DNA of 64,000 nucleotides from Paenibacillus sp. H1-7 (GCF_022354825.1 NZ_CP031168.1:7069501-7133500), one strand, 5' to 3'; positions 33,674 to 42,186 are shown, numbered from the stretch's first letter. Translations and numbers: made by a program. Notes: generated by a model from the letters alone, not told the origin.

Positions 33674-33879
33674 AAATATTGACTTTATTGTATGTCAAAC
33701 CAGCTGAGCTTTCAATAGTCCTTATTGCATTCCTGGCATTTCCCCTTCTCTTCCCGACTATTCCTGACGAAAATTCACGGAAAAGAAGGAGCGCCCTCCT
33801 CTACAACATAGGATAACCGGATTGGTAAGATATGGAGGTAACAAAGGAATACATTTTCTAAGAAAAGGTGGAGAACACA

Positions 33880-34050
33880 ATGAAAAAATTTCGTTTTGCA
33901 GCGATGGCATTGGCAGTAACAGCAGTAGTGGCACTAGGAGTCTCTGGACTCGGAACCTCCGGCGAGGCGGACGCTATGTATTACGGGTATGTGCCAAGCG
34001 GGATGGGAGAAACTTTGGAAATGGCTTACTGGTGGTATTTCCTGAGATAA
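33880..34050 (+). CDS. Small secreted peptide precursor
   Basis: 56 residues from ATG at 33880, with AAAGGTGG about 8 bases upstream (an ATG 4 codons earlier has no site). MKKFRFAAMALAVTAVVALG is a textbook signal peptide, with cleavage expected after ADA near residue 32. The mature part would be about 24 residues, MYYGYVPSGM then GETLEMAYWWYFLR, rich in Tyr and Trp, without Cys. The gene has a strong terminator 48 bases after the stop, so it is a real monocistronic unit. Function unknown: it could be a signalling peptide, a bacteriocin-like peptide or a cell-surface factor. Confidence 0.7.
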   Translation: MKKFRFAAMALAVTAVVALGVSGLGTSGEADAMYYGYVPSGMGETLEMAYWWYFLR

Positions 34051-34097
34051 GAGTGAGCTTGTGCCTTCTAATAGGCAGCACTTAGGGGCTGCAGCAA

Positions 34098-34138
34098 AAA
34101 AAAATCGTCTTTTGCCTTGCGGCAGAAGACGATTTTTT
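34098..34138. terminator. Bidirectional terminator after the small peptide gene
   Basis: Arms AAAAATCGTCTT and AAGACGATTTTT around a GC-rich loop, with A-tract before and T-tract after. It serves the plus-strand peptide gene and the minus-strand gene ending at 34164. Confidence 0.9.
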
Positions 34139-34163
34139 GTCAGATGGTGCCTGCAGGCAGACG

Positions 34164-34472
34164 TTATCCTTCTACTATATCGGCGACCAGAGCGCTCGCG
34201 ACCTCTACCATCTTGGGGATTACGGCTTCATTGCTGCCGGATACGTATAGGTCTCCCTCATAATGACGGAATGGAATCTTCGCATCGCCATAGCTCCACA
34301 TGAAGAAATCTCCCTCAATCGACATGGTGGTGGAGCCCGTCACCGTAAATACGGATGCGTAGGTAAATTCCGGTTCGGACGCGAAATACTGTTTGCATTC
34401 TTCCAAAGATATATGTTTTGCGGAATCTTCAATTTGTTGAAATTCTCTTGTAATCCGATAGCGTTTGCTCAC
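34164..34472 (-). CDS. Hypothetical cytoplasmic protein
   Basis: 102 residues from GTG at 34472, with GGAGG 9 bases upstream. It has an N-terminal helical half (REFQQIEDSAKHISLEECKQYFAS) and a beta-rich half (ASVFTVTGSTTMSIEGDFFMWSYGDAKIPFRHYEGDLYVSG in pieces), then an amphipathic C-terminal helix. No signal peptide or known motif. The beta half resembles a single-domain ligand-binding or sporulation-type small protein, but I do not recognise the family. Convergent with the secreted peptide gene across a shared terminator. Confidence 0.7.
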   Translation of the reverse strand: MSKRYRITREFQQIEDSAKHISLEECKQYFASEPEFTYASVFTVTGSTTMSIEGDFFMWSYGDAKIPFRHYEGDLYVSGSNEAVIPKMVEVASALVADIVEG

Positions 34473-34715
34473 TTAAGTGACCTCCGTTAGTGTATGGAAT
34501 TCGTTCGCCTAAAGCTCTGGTGAGACGGTGTACGTATCTCCGACGAACAAGCAGTCTCGTATCTATCATAGCCGAAACGGGGCGTGAACTCCACTTAAGC
34601 GGCCGGGTTTATATCAGGCTGCCTATAGACTTGGTAACGCATATCAGTCTATCGGACAGAGAATCCGCTATTCCCTACAATACAACCGCGCCATCAGGCA
34701 GCCTTTTACTCAGAT

Positions 34716-35525
34716 CTATATCATCCTCGAAGGCAAAGGAACCATCGTTCGCCGGCGCCTCCGGAACGCAGCAAGCTCCCTTACCCCGAGCTCGCGCAAA
34801 GCCGTAACTACATGCTCCCAGTCGTACGCCAGCTGCTCCGGATCATGAGCGTCCGAGCCGAACGTAAGAGGCACGTTCCGCCATATAAGCAGCTCGATCA
34901 GCTTCAAGGACGGAAACCAGGCTTGGCAAGGCTTGCGCAGCCCTGATGTATTGATCTCGACGGCTGCATCCGACTCTGCAATGATGCCGACAGTCTCCTC
35001 CCACAGGACACGTACCGGGTGAGGGCACACTCCTTTGACAGCGTCGATATGACCCATAATATCGTATTGCCTGCTGCGGACCGCCTCGTGCAGGAGACGA
35101 AGGTAGCCCGCATACGTCTCCTCCGGATCGGTATTCCCCTGCTGCCACCTTCTGCGGCTGAACACATGGATTCCGTCTACATAATGGACGGAGCCGATGA
35201 TATAATCGAGCGGATAATCCGCGTAGATCCGCCCGTAAGCCTCCGCCCAGCCCGGAATATAATCGGACTCCACCCCGAGACGGACGTCGATGCGTCCCTT
35301 ATATTCCTCGCGAAGCCGGGCCATCTCCGCAACATAGCGCGGAAATTCGGACTTCGCCATCGTCATATCCGGTACGGGCCGGTCCTCTTCCCGGTGGAAG
35401 AACGGACTGTGGTCCGCCAGTCCGATCTGATCCAGACCGAGAGCGACGGCAGCCTCGATCATATCTCTTAGAGAGCCTTTTGCGTGTCCGCAGCGCTCGT
35501 GATGCGTATGATAGTCTATTTTCAT
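34716..35525 (-). CDS. PHP-domain histidinol-phosphatase-like protein (HisJ/HisK family)
   Basis: 269 residues. It has PHP metal motifs: DYHTHHERCGHAKG at residues 3-16, GLADHSPFF near 36-44, GVESDYIPG near 87, DYIIGSVHYVDG near 110, MGHIDAVKG near 162 and the terminal FGSDAHDPEQ near 229. The family dephosphorylates histidinol phosphate or similar phosphomonoesters with a trinuclear metal site. Here it is the last gene of an operon with two metallo-hydrolases and a solute-binding protein, not with his genes, so it may act on another phosphate ester. The tail is Arg-rich. Confidence 0.88.
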   Translation of the reverse strand: MKIDYHTHHERCGHAKGSLRDMIEAAVALGLDQIGLADHSPFFHREEDRPVPDMTMAKSEFPRYVAEMARLREEYKGRIDVRLGVESDYIPGWAEAYGRIYADYPLDYIIGSVHYVDGIHVFSRRRWQQGNTDPEETYAGYLRLLHEAVRSRQYDIMGHIDAVKGVCPHPVRVLWEETVGIIAESDAAVEINTSGLRKPCQAWFPSLKLIELLIWRNVPLTFGSDAHDPEQLAYDWEHVVTALRELGVRELAAFRRRRRTMVPLPSRMI

Positions 35526-35547
35526 AGCATGAGCCCGCCTTAGTAAA

Positions 35548-36864
35548 TCAAGGCTTCTCCGACTTGATGTATTGCGTTATCGCCTCTTCCGCTTCGCGCA
35601 AGGCGGTGTTCACGTCTTTCTTGCCCTCGACGTATTCTTTGAACTTGTCTACGACAATGCCTCTCGATTTCGTATAAAAATTGGAATATGGCGGCGAGGC
35701 GGGAGCCGGTTTGCTTTTGAAAATACTCTGGATCTTCTTGTCCTTGAAAGCCTCGTTTCCTTTCAGAAATTCTGCGTTGAACTTAGGGTCCTTCATCAGA
35801 GGCAGCTTGCCGGCCCTCGAGCTCATTAGCTGTACTTCGTCGGAGAAAATAACCTCCATCGCGCGCATGGCGTCATCCTTGTGCTTGCTCGATTTGCTGA
35901 TGGCCGTCACGTTAATATCGTAGGCTCCATACAGATTCGGCCGGCTCGAGTAGCTCGGATACTGGGCGACATCCCAATTGAGCGACGGATCCGCCGTCAA
36001 TTTATCGAACAAGTTAATTGTCGTCAACATCGCGACGTTTTTGTCTTTCGCAAACCGGTCCGTGACGCTCCCTTTCATAATGCCTTCCTTCGGCGTATTG
36101 CCCCGGATATCGTAAATTTTCTTGCCGGTTTCGTACACGAGCTTATACGGCTCGCTATTCACATCGGTCGTATCGGTCCGGCCGTCTACGATACCCAAGG
36201 ATAGAGGTGTCAGCATGCGGGTCAAATAATCCGGATCGAGCCCAAGGTACTGGGTTCCTCCGTCTTCTCGCGTCACCTTTTTCGCCAGCTCAATGATTTC
36301 GTCCCATGTCATTCCGTCCTTCGGATAAGGAACGCCGAACCGGTCAAAGATGTCCTTGTTATAGTAGGTGACGTAAATTTGCACCCAGTTGGGGAGCCCG
36401 TACAGAAGCCCGCTCTTGGTAGCCGCCTTGACACTGTCGAGCGCACCTTGATCGAATCGTCCCAAATCCATATTCATTTTCTTGGCCAGAGGGGTAATGT
36501 CCTCGAACAAGCCCATATCGTCATACTGAGGCATAAGCCCGTTCCATACGGAAATGAGATCAATATCTTCCCCGGCGGCGAGCGCCTTTTCAATAGATGT
36601 ATTCGGCACAAACTCCAAAGTAATATGAGGGTATTTCTTCTGTACCGGCTCCTGGAACAGCTTCTTGAAATCGGCTTCCGTCCAGTATGCTTGCGCCTGG
36701 TACATTTTCAGCGTGACGGGCTCGAACTTTTCCTGCTGCTGCGGCGGCTTGGTCTCTGCAGTCGGTTCTGTCCCTGTGCTTTGGCTTGATGAACATCCTG
36801 CTGCAAGGGCTGCGGTCAATAAGATCGAGAGACTTACGGTCATTCCTTTTCGAATAGGATACAT
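35548..36864 (-). CDS. Extracellular solute-binding lipoprotein, paralogue of the lyase-linked one
   Basis: 438 residues from ATG at 36864, preceded by GAGGAG. Lipobox ALAAGC, then SSSQSTGTEPTAETKPPQQ linker and mature PVTLKMYQAQAYW. The block YNKDIFDRFGVPYPKDGMTWDEIIELAKKVTRED is almost identical to that in the protein at 26472, showing shared descent. It is third in the operon 38776-34716, between the MBL lipoprotein and the PHP phosphatase, with 47- and 22-base gaps. No permease gene is present; the ligand is unknown. Confidence 0.92.
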   Translation of the reverse strand: MYPIRKGMTVSLSILLTAALAAGCSSSQSTGTEPTAETKPPQQQEKFEPVTLKMYQAQAYWTEADFKKLFQEPVQKKYPHITLEFVPNTSIEKALAAGEDIDLISVWNGLMPQYDDMGLFEDITPLAKKMNMDLGRFDQGALDSVKAATKSGLLYGLPNWVQIYVTYYNKDIFDRFGVPYPKDGMTWDEIIELAKKVTREDGGTQYLGLDPDYLTRMLTPLSLGIVDGRTDTTDVNSEPYKLVYETGKKIYDIRGNTPKEGIMKGSVTDRFAKDKNVAMLTTINLFDKLTADPSLNWDVAQYPSYSSRPNLYGAYDINVTAISKSSKHKDDAMRAMEVIFSDEVQLMSSRAGKLPLMKDPKFNAEFLKGNEAFKDKKIQSIFKSKPAPASPPYSNFYTKSRGIVVDKFKEYVEGKKDVNTALREAEEAITQYIKSEKP

Positions 36865-36911
36865 GATATGAACTCCTCGCTCAAAAAATGGGGTAAGGCA
36901 TGCTAACGTGA

Positions 36912-37910
36912 TCATTTCTTGGAATCCGGGTAGTCCTTTTCGGTAAAGACATTCAGCTTCTTTCCGTCGGATGTGAGCAGCACTTGACCATGAAAGCCCG
37001 TTACATACGTTTGGATGTTGTTTTTTTGGTAATTCAGCAGCTGTTTGAAGTTGTTGAAGTGGTCGTAGCTGATGACGGCTATACGGGGCGACACCGCGCT
37101 CAGCCAGGACTGCGACGAGGAAGTGGAAATGCCGTGGTGCGGGGCATCCATGAAATCCGCCTTCAGCTTATCGCCGTACCGTTCGATCAGCTCCATCTCC
37201 CGCTCCCTGTGGATGTCTCCGGTGAACAGAAAGCTCGTGTCCTTGTAAGTCAGCTTGAGCACTATGGATGCGTTGTTCACTTCGTCCAGCTCAAAGGTCT
37301 TGATCGCTCCCGGCAGCTCGCCCTTACGCGGATTCAATATTTGAACATGCACCTGCGGACCAAGCACAAAGGTATCACCCTCTTGCAAAAATTCCGTTTT
37401 GATGTTCTTGAGCTGCACTTGCGACATTGCATTCCGATAGGAAGCCCATATCGACGCCTTCGCGTCAACCATGTAGAACCGATCGACGGGAATCTTTTTG
37501 AAAACGCTATCAAATCCTCCGATGTGATCGGTGTGAGGATGGGTATTGACTGCAATGTCAATCTTCTGAATCCCCAGCTTCGTTAATGCGTCTATAACCT
37601 GCGGGCCGACCTCCGGGATGCCGGCGTCGATAATCATTGTTTTGCCGTCCGGCGACTGGATGACGATACAATCTCCTTCAGGCTTCTCATGCTTAAGGTT
37701 CAAATACCTCACGGTAAGCAGCCCTTCATACCGTTTCGGCGTCATCATCCGTTCCAGCCGGCCGGAAGCATCCTGCCCCTCCGCCTGATCAGAAGGTGTT
37801 GATGCTGTACCGCCGCGTGTAGTAGTCGGAACGCTGCCGCAGCCCGATGTCAGCCAGACGGTAAGCAGAAGCGCTGCGGATGCGGTTGCCAGCAGCTTGG
37901 CTATTCGCAA
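36912..37910 (-). CDS. Lipoprotein of the metallo-beta-lactamase fold (ComEC C-domain-like)
   Basis: 332 residues from TTG at 37910, with GAGAGG 7 bases upstream. Lipobox LTSGC anchors it outside the cell. The MBL motif is NTHPHTDHIGGFDS near residues 118-131, with FTGDIHRE and PHHGISTSSSQSWLSAVSPRIAVIS supplying later metal ligands. This is the ComEC/Rec2 hydrolase-type subfamily, which in ComEC degrades the non-transported DNA strand. A free secreted version could be an extracellular nuclease or phosphodiesterase. Operon with a PhnP-like hydrolase and a solute-binding lipoprotein. Confidence 0.9.
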   Translation of the reverse strand: MRIAKLLATASAALLLTVWLTSGCGSVPTTTRGGTASTPSDQAEGQDASGRLERMMTPKRYEGLLTVRYLNLKHEKPEGDCIVIQSPDGKTMIIDAGIPEVGPQVIDALTKLGIQKIDIAVNTHPHTDHIGGFDSVFKKIPVDRFYMVDAKASIWASYRNAMSQVQLKNIKTEFLQEGDTFVLGPQVHVQILNPRKGELPGAIKTFELDEVNNASIVLKLTYKDTSFLFTGDIHREREMELIERYGDKLKADFMDAPHHGISTSSSQSWLSAVSPRIAVISYDHFNNFKQLLNYQKNNIQTYVTGFHGQVLLTSDGKKLNVFTEKDYPDSKK

Positions 37911-37957
37911 CCCTTATCCTCTCCCTTCTTATTTTGCTGTGGATGACAATCCGTCCT

Positions 37958-38776
37958 CTACAGCTCCAGGCTCAAGCCGTCGTAAGCACAGACGACCCCG
38001 GTGCCCTGGAAATAAGCCTCGATTTCCTCATGCGGATCAACGCACTGATGAGAAAAGTGAGTGGCAATGACCTTCGTCTCTTCCGTAATGATATCCAGCT
38101 CCCGCATCCGTTCTAGCATCAAGCCAAAGTCCCTGAAGCTCAAATGCGTCTTGGCCTGCTGGCGAGTCCCGAGCGTCGCCTCCATCACCACTGCATCCAG
38201 CTTCACCCCGGCCAGCTGCCGCCAAGCCTGCTCACCGTACATGCCGGTATCGGAGGCATAAAGCAGCTTGACCTTGCCGTCATCAATGATGTAATTCATC
38301 GCGTCTCCTATCGAGGGAATGTGGGAAGCCTCAATCGAACGGACATGGTATGGGGCAAGCTCCAGCTGCCGTCCTGCCGCAAAGGGAATCCGATTGAGCT
38401 CGGCGGCCTGGTCTTTGCCGCCGGTCAGATCCCACTTGCTGAGCACCGATGCGCCCGCCACCACCGTCAACGGCGGCAAATCGGTCGACAATCGGAACAT
38501 CCTGTGGCGCAGCTGCAGGTTCAGCTCGTAAAAATGGTCCTTGTGGCTGTGCGTAACAAGCAAATGCTGCAGCCCTGTCAACGAAATACCTAGGTCCGCA
38601 CAAGCGGCGTACAAATCCGGACCGATATCGATCAGCAAATCGTCGTTGATCAGCAGCGATTGCCTTCTCCGGATGTTCCGTCCCTTCTCTCTTCTTGCCT
38701 GCTGACAGGTGGCGCAATCGCAGAACGGAAACGGAATGCCCTCCGCTGCGGCGGTTCCCAAAAACGTGATTTTCAT
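37958..38776 (-). CDS. PhnP-like metallo-hydrolase (cyclic phosphodiesterase type)
   Basis: 272 residues. KITFLGTAAAEGIPFPFCDCATCQQARREKGRNIRRRQS is the N-terminal signature of the PhnP branch of the MBL fold, with the structural zinc cysteines in CDCATC. The catalytic motif is THSHKDHFYELN near residue 76, with later ligands in YASDTGMYG and ATHFSHQCVDPHEE. PhnP opens phosphoribosyl 1,2-cyclic phosphate; the exact substrate here is unknown. First gene of a four-gene operon; AAGGAG precedes ATG. Cytoplasmic. Confidence 0.88.
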   Translation of the reverse strand: MKITFLGTAAAEGIPFPFCDCATCQQARREKGRNIRRRQSLLINDDLLIDIGPDLYAACADLGISLTGLQHLLVTHSHKDHFYELNLQLRHRMFRLSTDLPPLTVVAGASVLSKWDLTGGKDQAAELNRIPFAAGRQLELAPYHVRSIEASHIPSIGDAMNYIIDDGKVKLLYASDTGMYGEQAWRQLAGVKLDAVVMEATLGTRQQAKTHLSFRDFGLMLERMRELDIITEETKVIATHFSHQCVDPHEEIEAYFQGTGVVCAYDGLSLEL

Positions 38777-38822
38777 CGGAATCTCCTTGATTTCCGGGCG
38801 GTCACCCTGTAATCTGAAATTG

Positions 38823-38872
38823 GAATATTATACTATATGAATATTATAGGCGAGCATTTTAAAGGCCATCAA
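38823..38872. promoter_or_regulatory. Divergent promoter with direct repeats between the PhnP operon and AraC gene
   Basis: On the minus strand TTGATG, an 18-base spacer and TATAAT make a good sigma-A promoter for the PhnP-like operon. Two direct repeats GAATATTATA at 38823-38832 and 38839-38848, one and a half turns apart, overlap the -10 and lie 88 bases before the AraC start. Direct repeats at such spacing suit AraC-type dimers. Confidence 0.6.
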
Positions 38873-38935
38873 TAGAATGATTTTCAATTTATATAACTAT
38901 ATTCAAATTATTAACGGAAAAGGAGAAAACTTAAC

Positions 38936-39763
38936 ATGATTCGACACGGCAACATCTACATGACGATTACCGACTTCGAGCAGAAGCTTCCGGTCTATCT
39001 GGATTGTATCGGCAAATGGCGAAATCAGTACCCCATCGAACGGCCCGAGGGGTACCCTAACTACCAGTGGATCCAATGTACACGGGGCCAAGGGGTGCTC
39101 GAATTGAACGGAACGAAGCAATATATCGGACAAGGGCAAGGGATGCTGCTATTTCCCGATGAGCCTCATGCCTACTGTGCAACCATGGAGCCGTGGGAGG
39201 TAAATTGGCTTTCCTTTAACGGGAGCTATGCGGGGGAGATGCTGCGCTCTCTCGGCTTTATCGGCAGCCGCATCTTGACGTTCGCCAATCCGGACCCGAT
39301 CCTGCAGCACATCTATCGTCTCATGTCCGTCGCCGAAGCAACCGATCCGATGAAGAGCCTGGAATGCTCGTCGTTGACTTACCAGCTTATCCTCGACCTG
39401 TACCGCTATGGCGCTCAGATTGACATCCGCTCCCGGCAGCAATTTTTCGAGCAGCTGGCTCCTGCCCTCCGGTATATCGAGGACCGCTACCATAGCCCAA
39501 TTACCTTGGAGGACTTGGCCTCCCGGCTTTCCGTCACACCGCAGCATACATGCACGTTGTTTCAGCTGACGCTGGGAACGCGCCCTTTCGAATACGTCAC
39601 CAAAATTCGGCTGCGCAAAGCCAAAGAGCTCCTGATGCGTCATCAGGAGCTGGATATCGGCGAAGTCGCCCGCAAGGTCGGGTACGAGCATACGAGCTAT
39701 TTTATTAAAGTGTTCAAACGTGAAGAAGGAATGACGCCCGGCGCGTTCCGCAAGAAATCGTAA
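38936..39763 (+). CDS. AraC-family regulator, cupin sensor
   Basis: 275 residues. Residues 1-150 are an arabinose-binding cupin domain (YQWIQCTRGQGVLELNGTKQYIGQGQGMLLFPDEPHAY in pieces). The C-terminal 100 residues carry both HTHs: ITLEDLASRLSVTPQHTCTLFQLTLGTRPFEYV and LDIGEVARKVGYEHTSYFIKVFKREEGMTPGAFR. GGAGAAAAC lies just before ATG. It is divergent from the phosphodiesterase/solute-binding operon and most likely activates it in response to a sugar. Confidence 0.94.
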   Translation: MIRHGNIYMTITDFEQKLPVYLDCIGKWRNQYPIERPEGYPNYQWIQCTRGQGVLELNGTKQYIGQGQGMLLFPDEPHAYCATMEPWEVNWLSFNGSYAGEMLRSLGFIGSRILTFANPDPILQHIYRLMSVAEATDPMKSLECSSLTYQLILDLYRYGAQIDIRSRQQFFEQLAPALRYIEDRYHSPITLEDLASRLSVTPQHTCTLFQLTLGTRPFEYVTKIRLRKAKELLMRHQELDIGEVARKVGYEHTSYFIKVFKREEGMTPGAFRKKS

Positions 39764-39792
39764 CCTCCTGCAGACCGCTGCCTAAGCATCCG

Positions 39793-40392
39793 TCAACGTG
39801 CCGCCACAAGCCGAAGCAGCACATCTACCCCGGGCATCCTGTAGCCAACATCTGCCTGAGTAGTTAGAACCACCATCAGTCCGGATACAACCGATAAATA
39901 AGTGCTGATGAGCTCCTCGGGATCTCCTGCGGCAATTTCTCCCGCCTGCTGCCCTTCCACGAATACCGGGAGCAAAGCTTCAACCGACCTGCTCATCGAA
40001 AATTGCTCTATAAGCACCTTGGCTTCGTCAGGTACGCCGTCCGACGTCCGCGCCTGATGCATCAGCATGAAGTAAGGCTGGCCTTCTTCATTCAGCATCG
40101 CTTCGGTTAACGCCCTTATTTTCTGAATAGGCGATCCCGGCAATTGGGCCAAACCGTTCATTTCCGTGAACGCTTCGGTTACGGCGTACCGAACGAGGGT
40201 GGTGAACAGTTCGTCTTTCGATTGAAAATAATGGTACAGCAAGCCGTGGCTGATACCCGCTTCCGCGGCGATCATGCTCATCTTTGTTCCTATAATTCCC
40301 CGCCTTGCGAAAACCTTGAGCGCCGCGGCCATAATCTGCTCCTTGCGCTCGTCGCGGATTTGATGCAGTTGTTGTTCGTTTAAAGGCGCCAA
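39793..40392 (-). CDS. TetR-family repressor
   Basis: 199 residues from TTG at 40392, with GGGGGAA 8-10 bases upstream. The N-terminal TetR HTH is residues 15-60 (KEQIMAAALKVFARRGIIGTKMSMIAAEAGISHGLLYHYFQSKDELF in pieces). The helical ligand domain is of the TetR_C_6-like type. It lies 121 bases downstream of the FAD monooxygenase gene on the same strand and is the likely binder of the two ATTGACT-type operators in front of that gene. Confidence 0.9.
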   Translation of the reverse strand: MAPLNEQQLHQIRDERKEQIMAAALKVFARRGIIGTKMSMIAAEAGISHGLLYHYFQSKDELFTTLVRYAVTEAFTEMNGLAQLPGSPIQKIRALTEAMLNEEGQPYFMLMHQARTSDGVPDEAKVLIEQFSMSRSVEALLPVFVEGQQAGEIAAGDPEELISTYLSVVSGLMVVLTTQADVGYRMPGVDVLLRLVAAR

Positions 40393-40513
40393 TGGTCTTC
40401 ATTCCCCCGCTATAGCATAGTCTAGCTTCCACATTTCTTGATATCACAATACATGAATTTGTCGGATCCATCAATGAAACGAGAAACTTTCCCGGCAAGA
40501 GCAGCTGTCCCGA

Positions 40514-41983
40514 TCACATCGCAAGCAGCGGTATCAATCGCTCTAGCTCCTTCTCCATCGCCTTCCCTTCTTCACCGAAAAACTCTGCGGAGAGCCGCTG
40601 TGCCTCGCCCGTTTCATCAAGGGCAAGCACCTGGACGATCGTCTCGGGATTCATAATCTCCCGCAGCGATATCATCATCCCCGTTACATCGTAATATTTC
40701 TCCAGCAGCTGCCCGTTGCCCGATCCGACCGCATTGCCCAAATACAGATCAAAATATTGCTGCGCAAAAGCAATCCCTTTCTTCGATGCAGGACCGCTGT
40801 ACTCTACGCCGGACCAGCGCAAATCCGCAACGAGACTCATCCACCATGCGGGTTCTATCGCTTTTTGTATTTGCGCAAATACGTCCAGCTCAAAGTTCCG
40901 CTTCGGCTTACGGCGCTGCTCCTGCAAGCACTTGCCCAGCAGCTGCGCTTCCATAGCGGCGATCGTCATTCCCTGTCCGTAGATCGGATCGAAGTTGCAA
41001 AACGCGTCCCCGAGCACGAACAAACCGGACGGCCAGCTGCTCATCTGCTCGAAATGCTGACGGAAGCATTCCGGTACGCGATATCCTCTCGGATTGCCGA
41101 CAGGCTCGAGCTCCTTCAGCACATCGGCAAGCACCGGACTTAACAGCCGGGCGGCCTCCTCCTCGTACCGGTCAGCATCCGTAGTCGGGTAAGCTTCACC
41201 GCCGGCGCAATAGAGCGATACTTCCGCGATCTGGTTCTCGATAGTCCCGAGCGCTCCTGTTCCGATCTTCTTCGCAGGGACAGCGTCTACGAGAATGACA
41301 CTCCAGCGGTCCGCATGTTGAGCAGAAAGCTTGTAGTGACGGGTACTGTAGCCGAGAGATACCTTCAGCCGCTCCGCCTCCGGCACCTCGTAGCCTAATG
41401 ATTGAAGCCAAGGCACGACTTTGGAGGAACGCCCGCTCGCATCGACGACCAAATCTGAAGTCAGCGCTTCCGCCTCCCCTGTCTTTCCGCGCTCCCGTAC
41501 ATAAACGCCGGTAACGGACGTACCGTCCGCAGAGGATTGCAGCCCCGTCACTTCGTGCCGCGGAAGGAATCTTACGTTAGCAAGCGCCGAGATACGCTGC
41601 CTGATGACCCACTCGAATAAGGCACGGCTGAAGCCCATATCTTTCTCCGTTTCGGGCATTTCGAGAGTGCCGTATTGGTTCGTGAAGTGCACCGTTTTGC
41701 CTTCACGTGCAAAAGCCCCGTTGTTGTGCAAATCATCGGTATAGCCGGGAAACAGCTCCTCGAATATGACCTTTCCGCGCTGCAGCAGCCGGTGCGGATG
41801 ATTCGCGTGAGGCGTACCCGCCCGGTTCACCGGCTCATCGGGAAATTCGTCCCTGTCCACGATCACAACGTCTTCAAACAGGTCCGACAGCACCCGGGCC
41901 GTCAGCAAGCCCGCCATACTGCCTCCCATAATAATGGCCTTTCCCTCTTTGCGCACGTTTCTTTCTTCTTTGGATATTACCAT
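40514..41983 (-). CDS. FAD-dependent monooxygenase/halogenase-like flavoprotein
   Basis: 489 residues. The dinucleotide motif is IIMGGSMAGLLTARVLSD near residues 17-34, VVDASGRSSKVVPWL is the DG-type motif near 175, and LGDAFCNFDPIYGQGMTIAAM near 325-345 contacts FAD. The start and HRLLQRGKVIFEELFPG place it with group-A-like hydroxylases and flavin-dependent monooxygenases seen in Bacilli under TetR control, possibly acting on antibiotics or aromatics. GGAGG precedes ATG. Cytoplasmic. Substrate unknown. Twin operators lie at 42006 and 42125. Confidence 0.88.
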   Translation of the reverse strand: MVISKEERNVRKEGKAIIMGGSMAGLLTARVLSDLFEDVVIVDRDEFPDEPVNRAGTPHANHPHRLLQRGKVIFEELFPGYTDDLHNNGAFAREGKTVHFTNQYGTLEMPETEKDMGFSRALFEWVIRQRISALANVRFLPRHEVTGLQSSADGTSVTGVYVRERGKTGEAEALTSDLVVDASGRSSKVVPWLQSLGYEVPEAERLKVSLGYSTRHYKLSAQHADRWSVILVDAVPAKKIGTGALGTIENQIAEVSLYCAGGEAYPTTDADRYEEEAARLLSPVLADVLKELEPVGNPRGYRVPECFRQHFEQMSSWPSGLFVLGDAFCNFDPIYGQGMTIAAMEAQLLGKCLQEQRRKPKRNFELDVFAQIQKAIEPAWWMSLVADLRWSGVEYSGPASKKGIAFAQQYFDLYLGNAVGSGNGQLLEKYYDVTGMMISLREIMNPETIVQVLALDETGEAQRLSAEFFGEEGKAMEKELERLIPLLAM

Positions 41984-42005
41984 GATCCATCGCCTCCATT
42001 TTTTG

Positions 42006-42143
42006 ATTGACTTAATCAGTCAATATTAAAGTAAAAAAATATAGTCATTCATTGTATAAAGCTTGTGCTAGATTTCTTAGTTGAAGGAAATCATGTCATT
42101 TGCCAAGATTGGTTACCGTTGTTCATTGACTAACTGAGTCAAT
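42006..42143. promoter_or_regulatory. Twin 19-bp operators upstream of the FAD monooxygenase gene
   Basis: ATTGACT-TAATC-AGTCAAT at 42006-42024 and ATTGACT-AACTG-AGTCAAT at 42125-42143 have identical perfect 7-base arms and a 5-base centre. The first lies 22 bases before the start codon. Repeated arms of this kind are typical of TetR dimers; the TetR gene at 39793 is the obvious candidate. Confidence 0.8.
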
Positions 42144-42186
42144 CAAAGAATATTCCATTTTGCAGCTTCTGTCAATATGATTTTTC

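Noticed and set aside
34600..34715. Long hairpin GGCTGCCT...AGGCAGCC followed by TTTT
   Set aside because: The loop is over 70 bases and no plus-strand gene precedes it; probably chance.
40438..40656. Plus-strand frame overlapping the TetR/FAD gene junction
   Set aside because: Antisense to the FAD monooxygenase C-terminus with no start signals.
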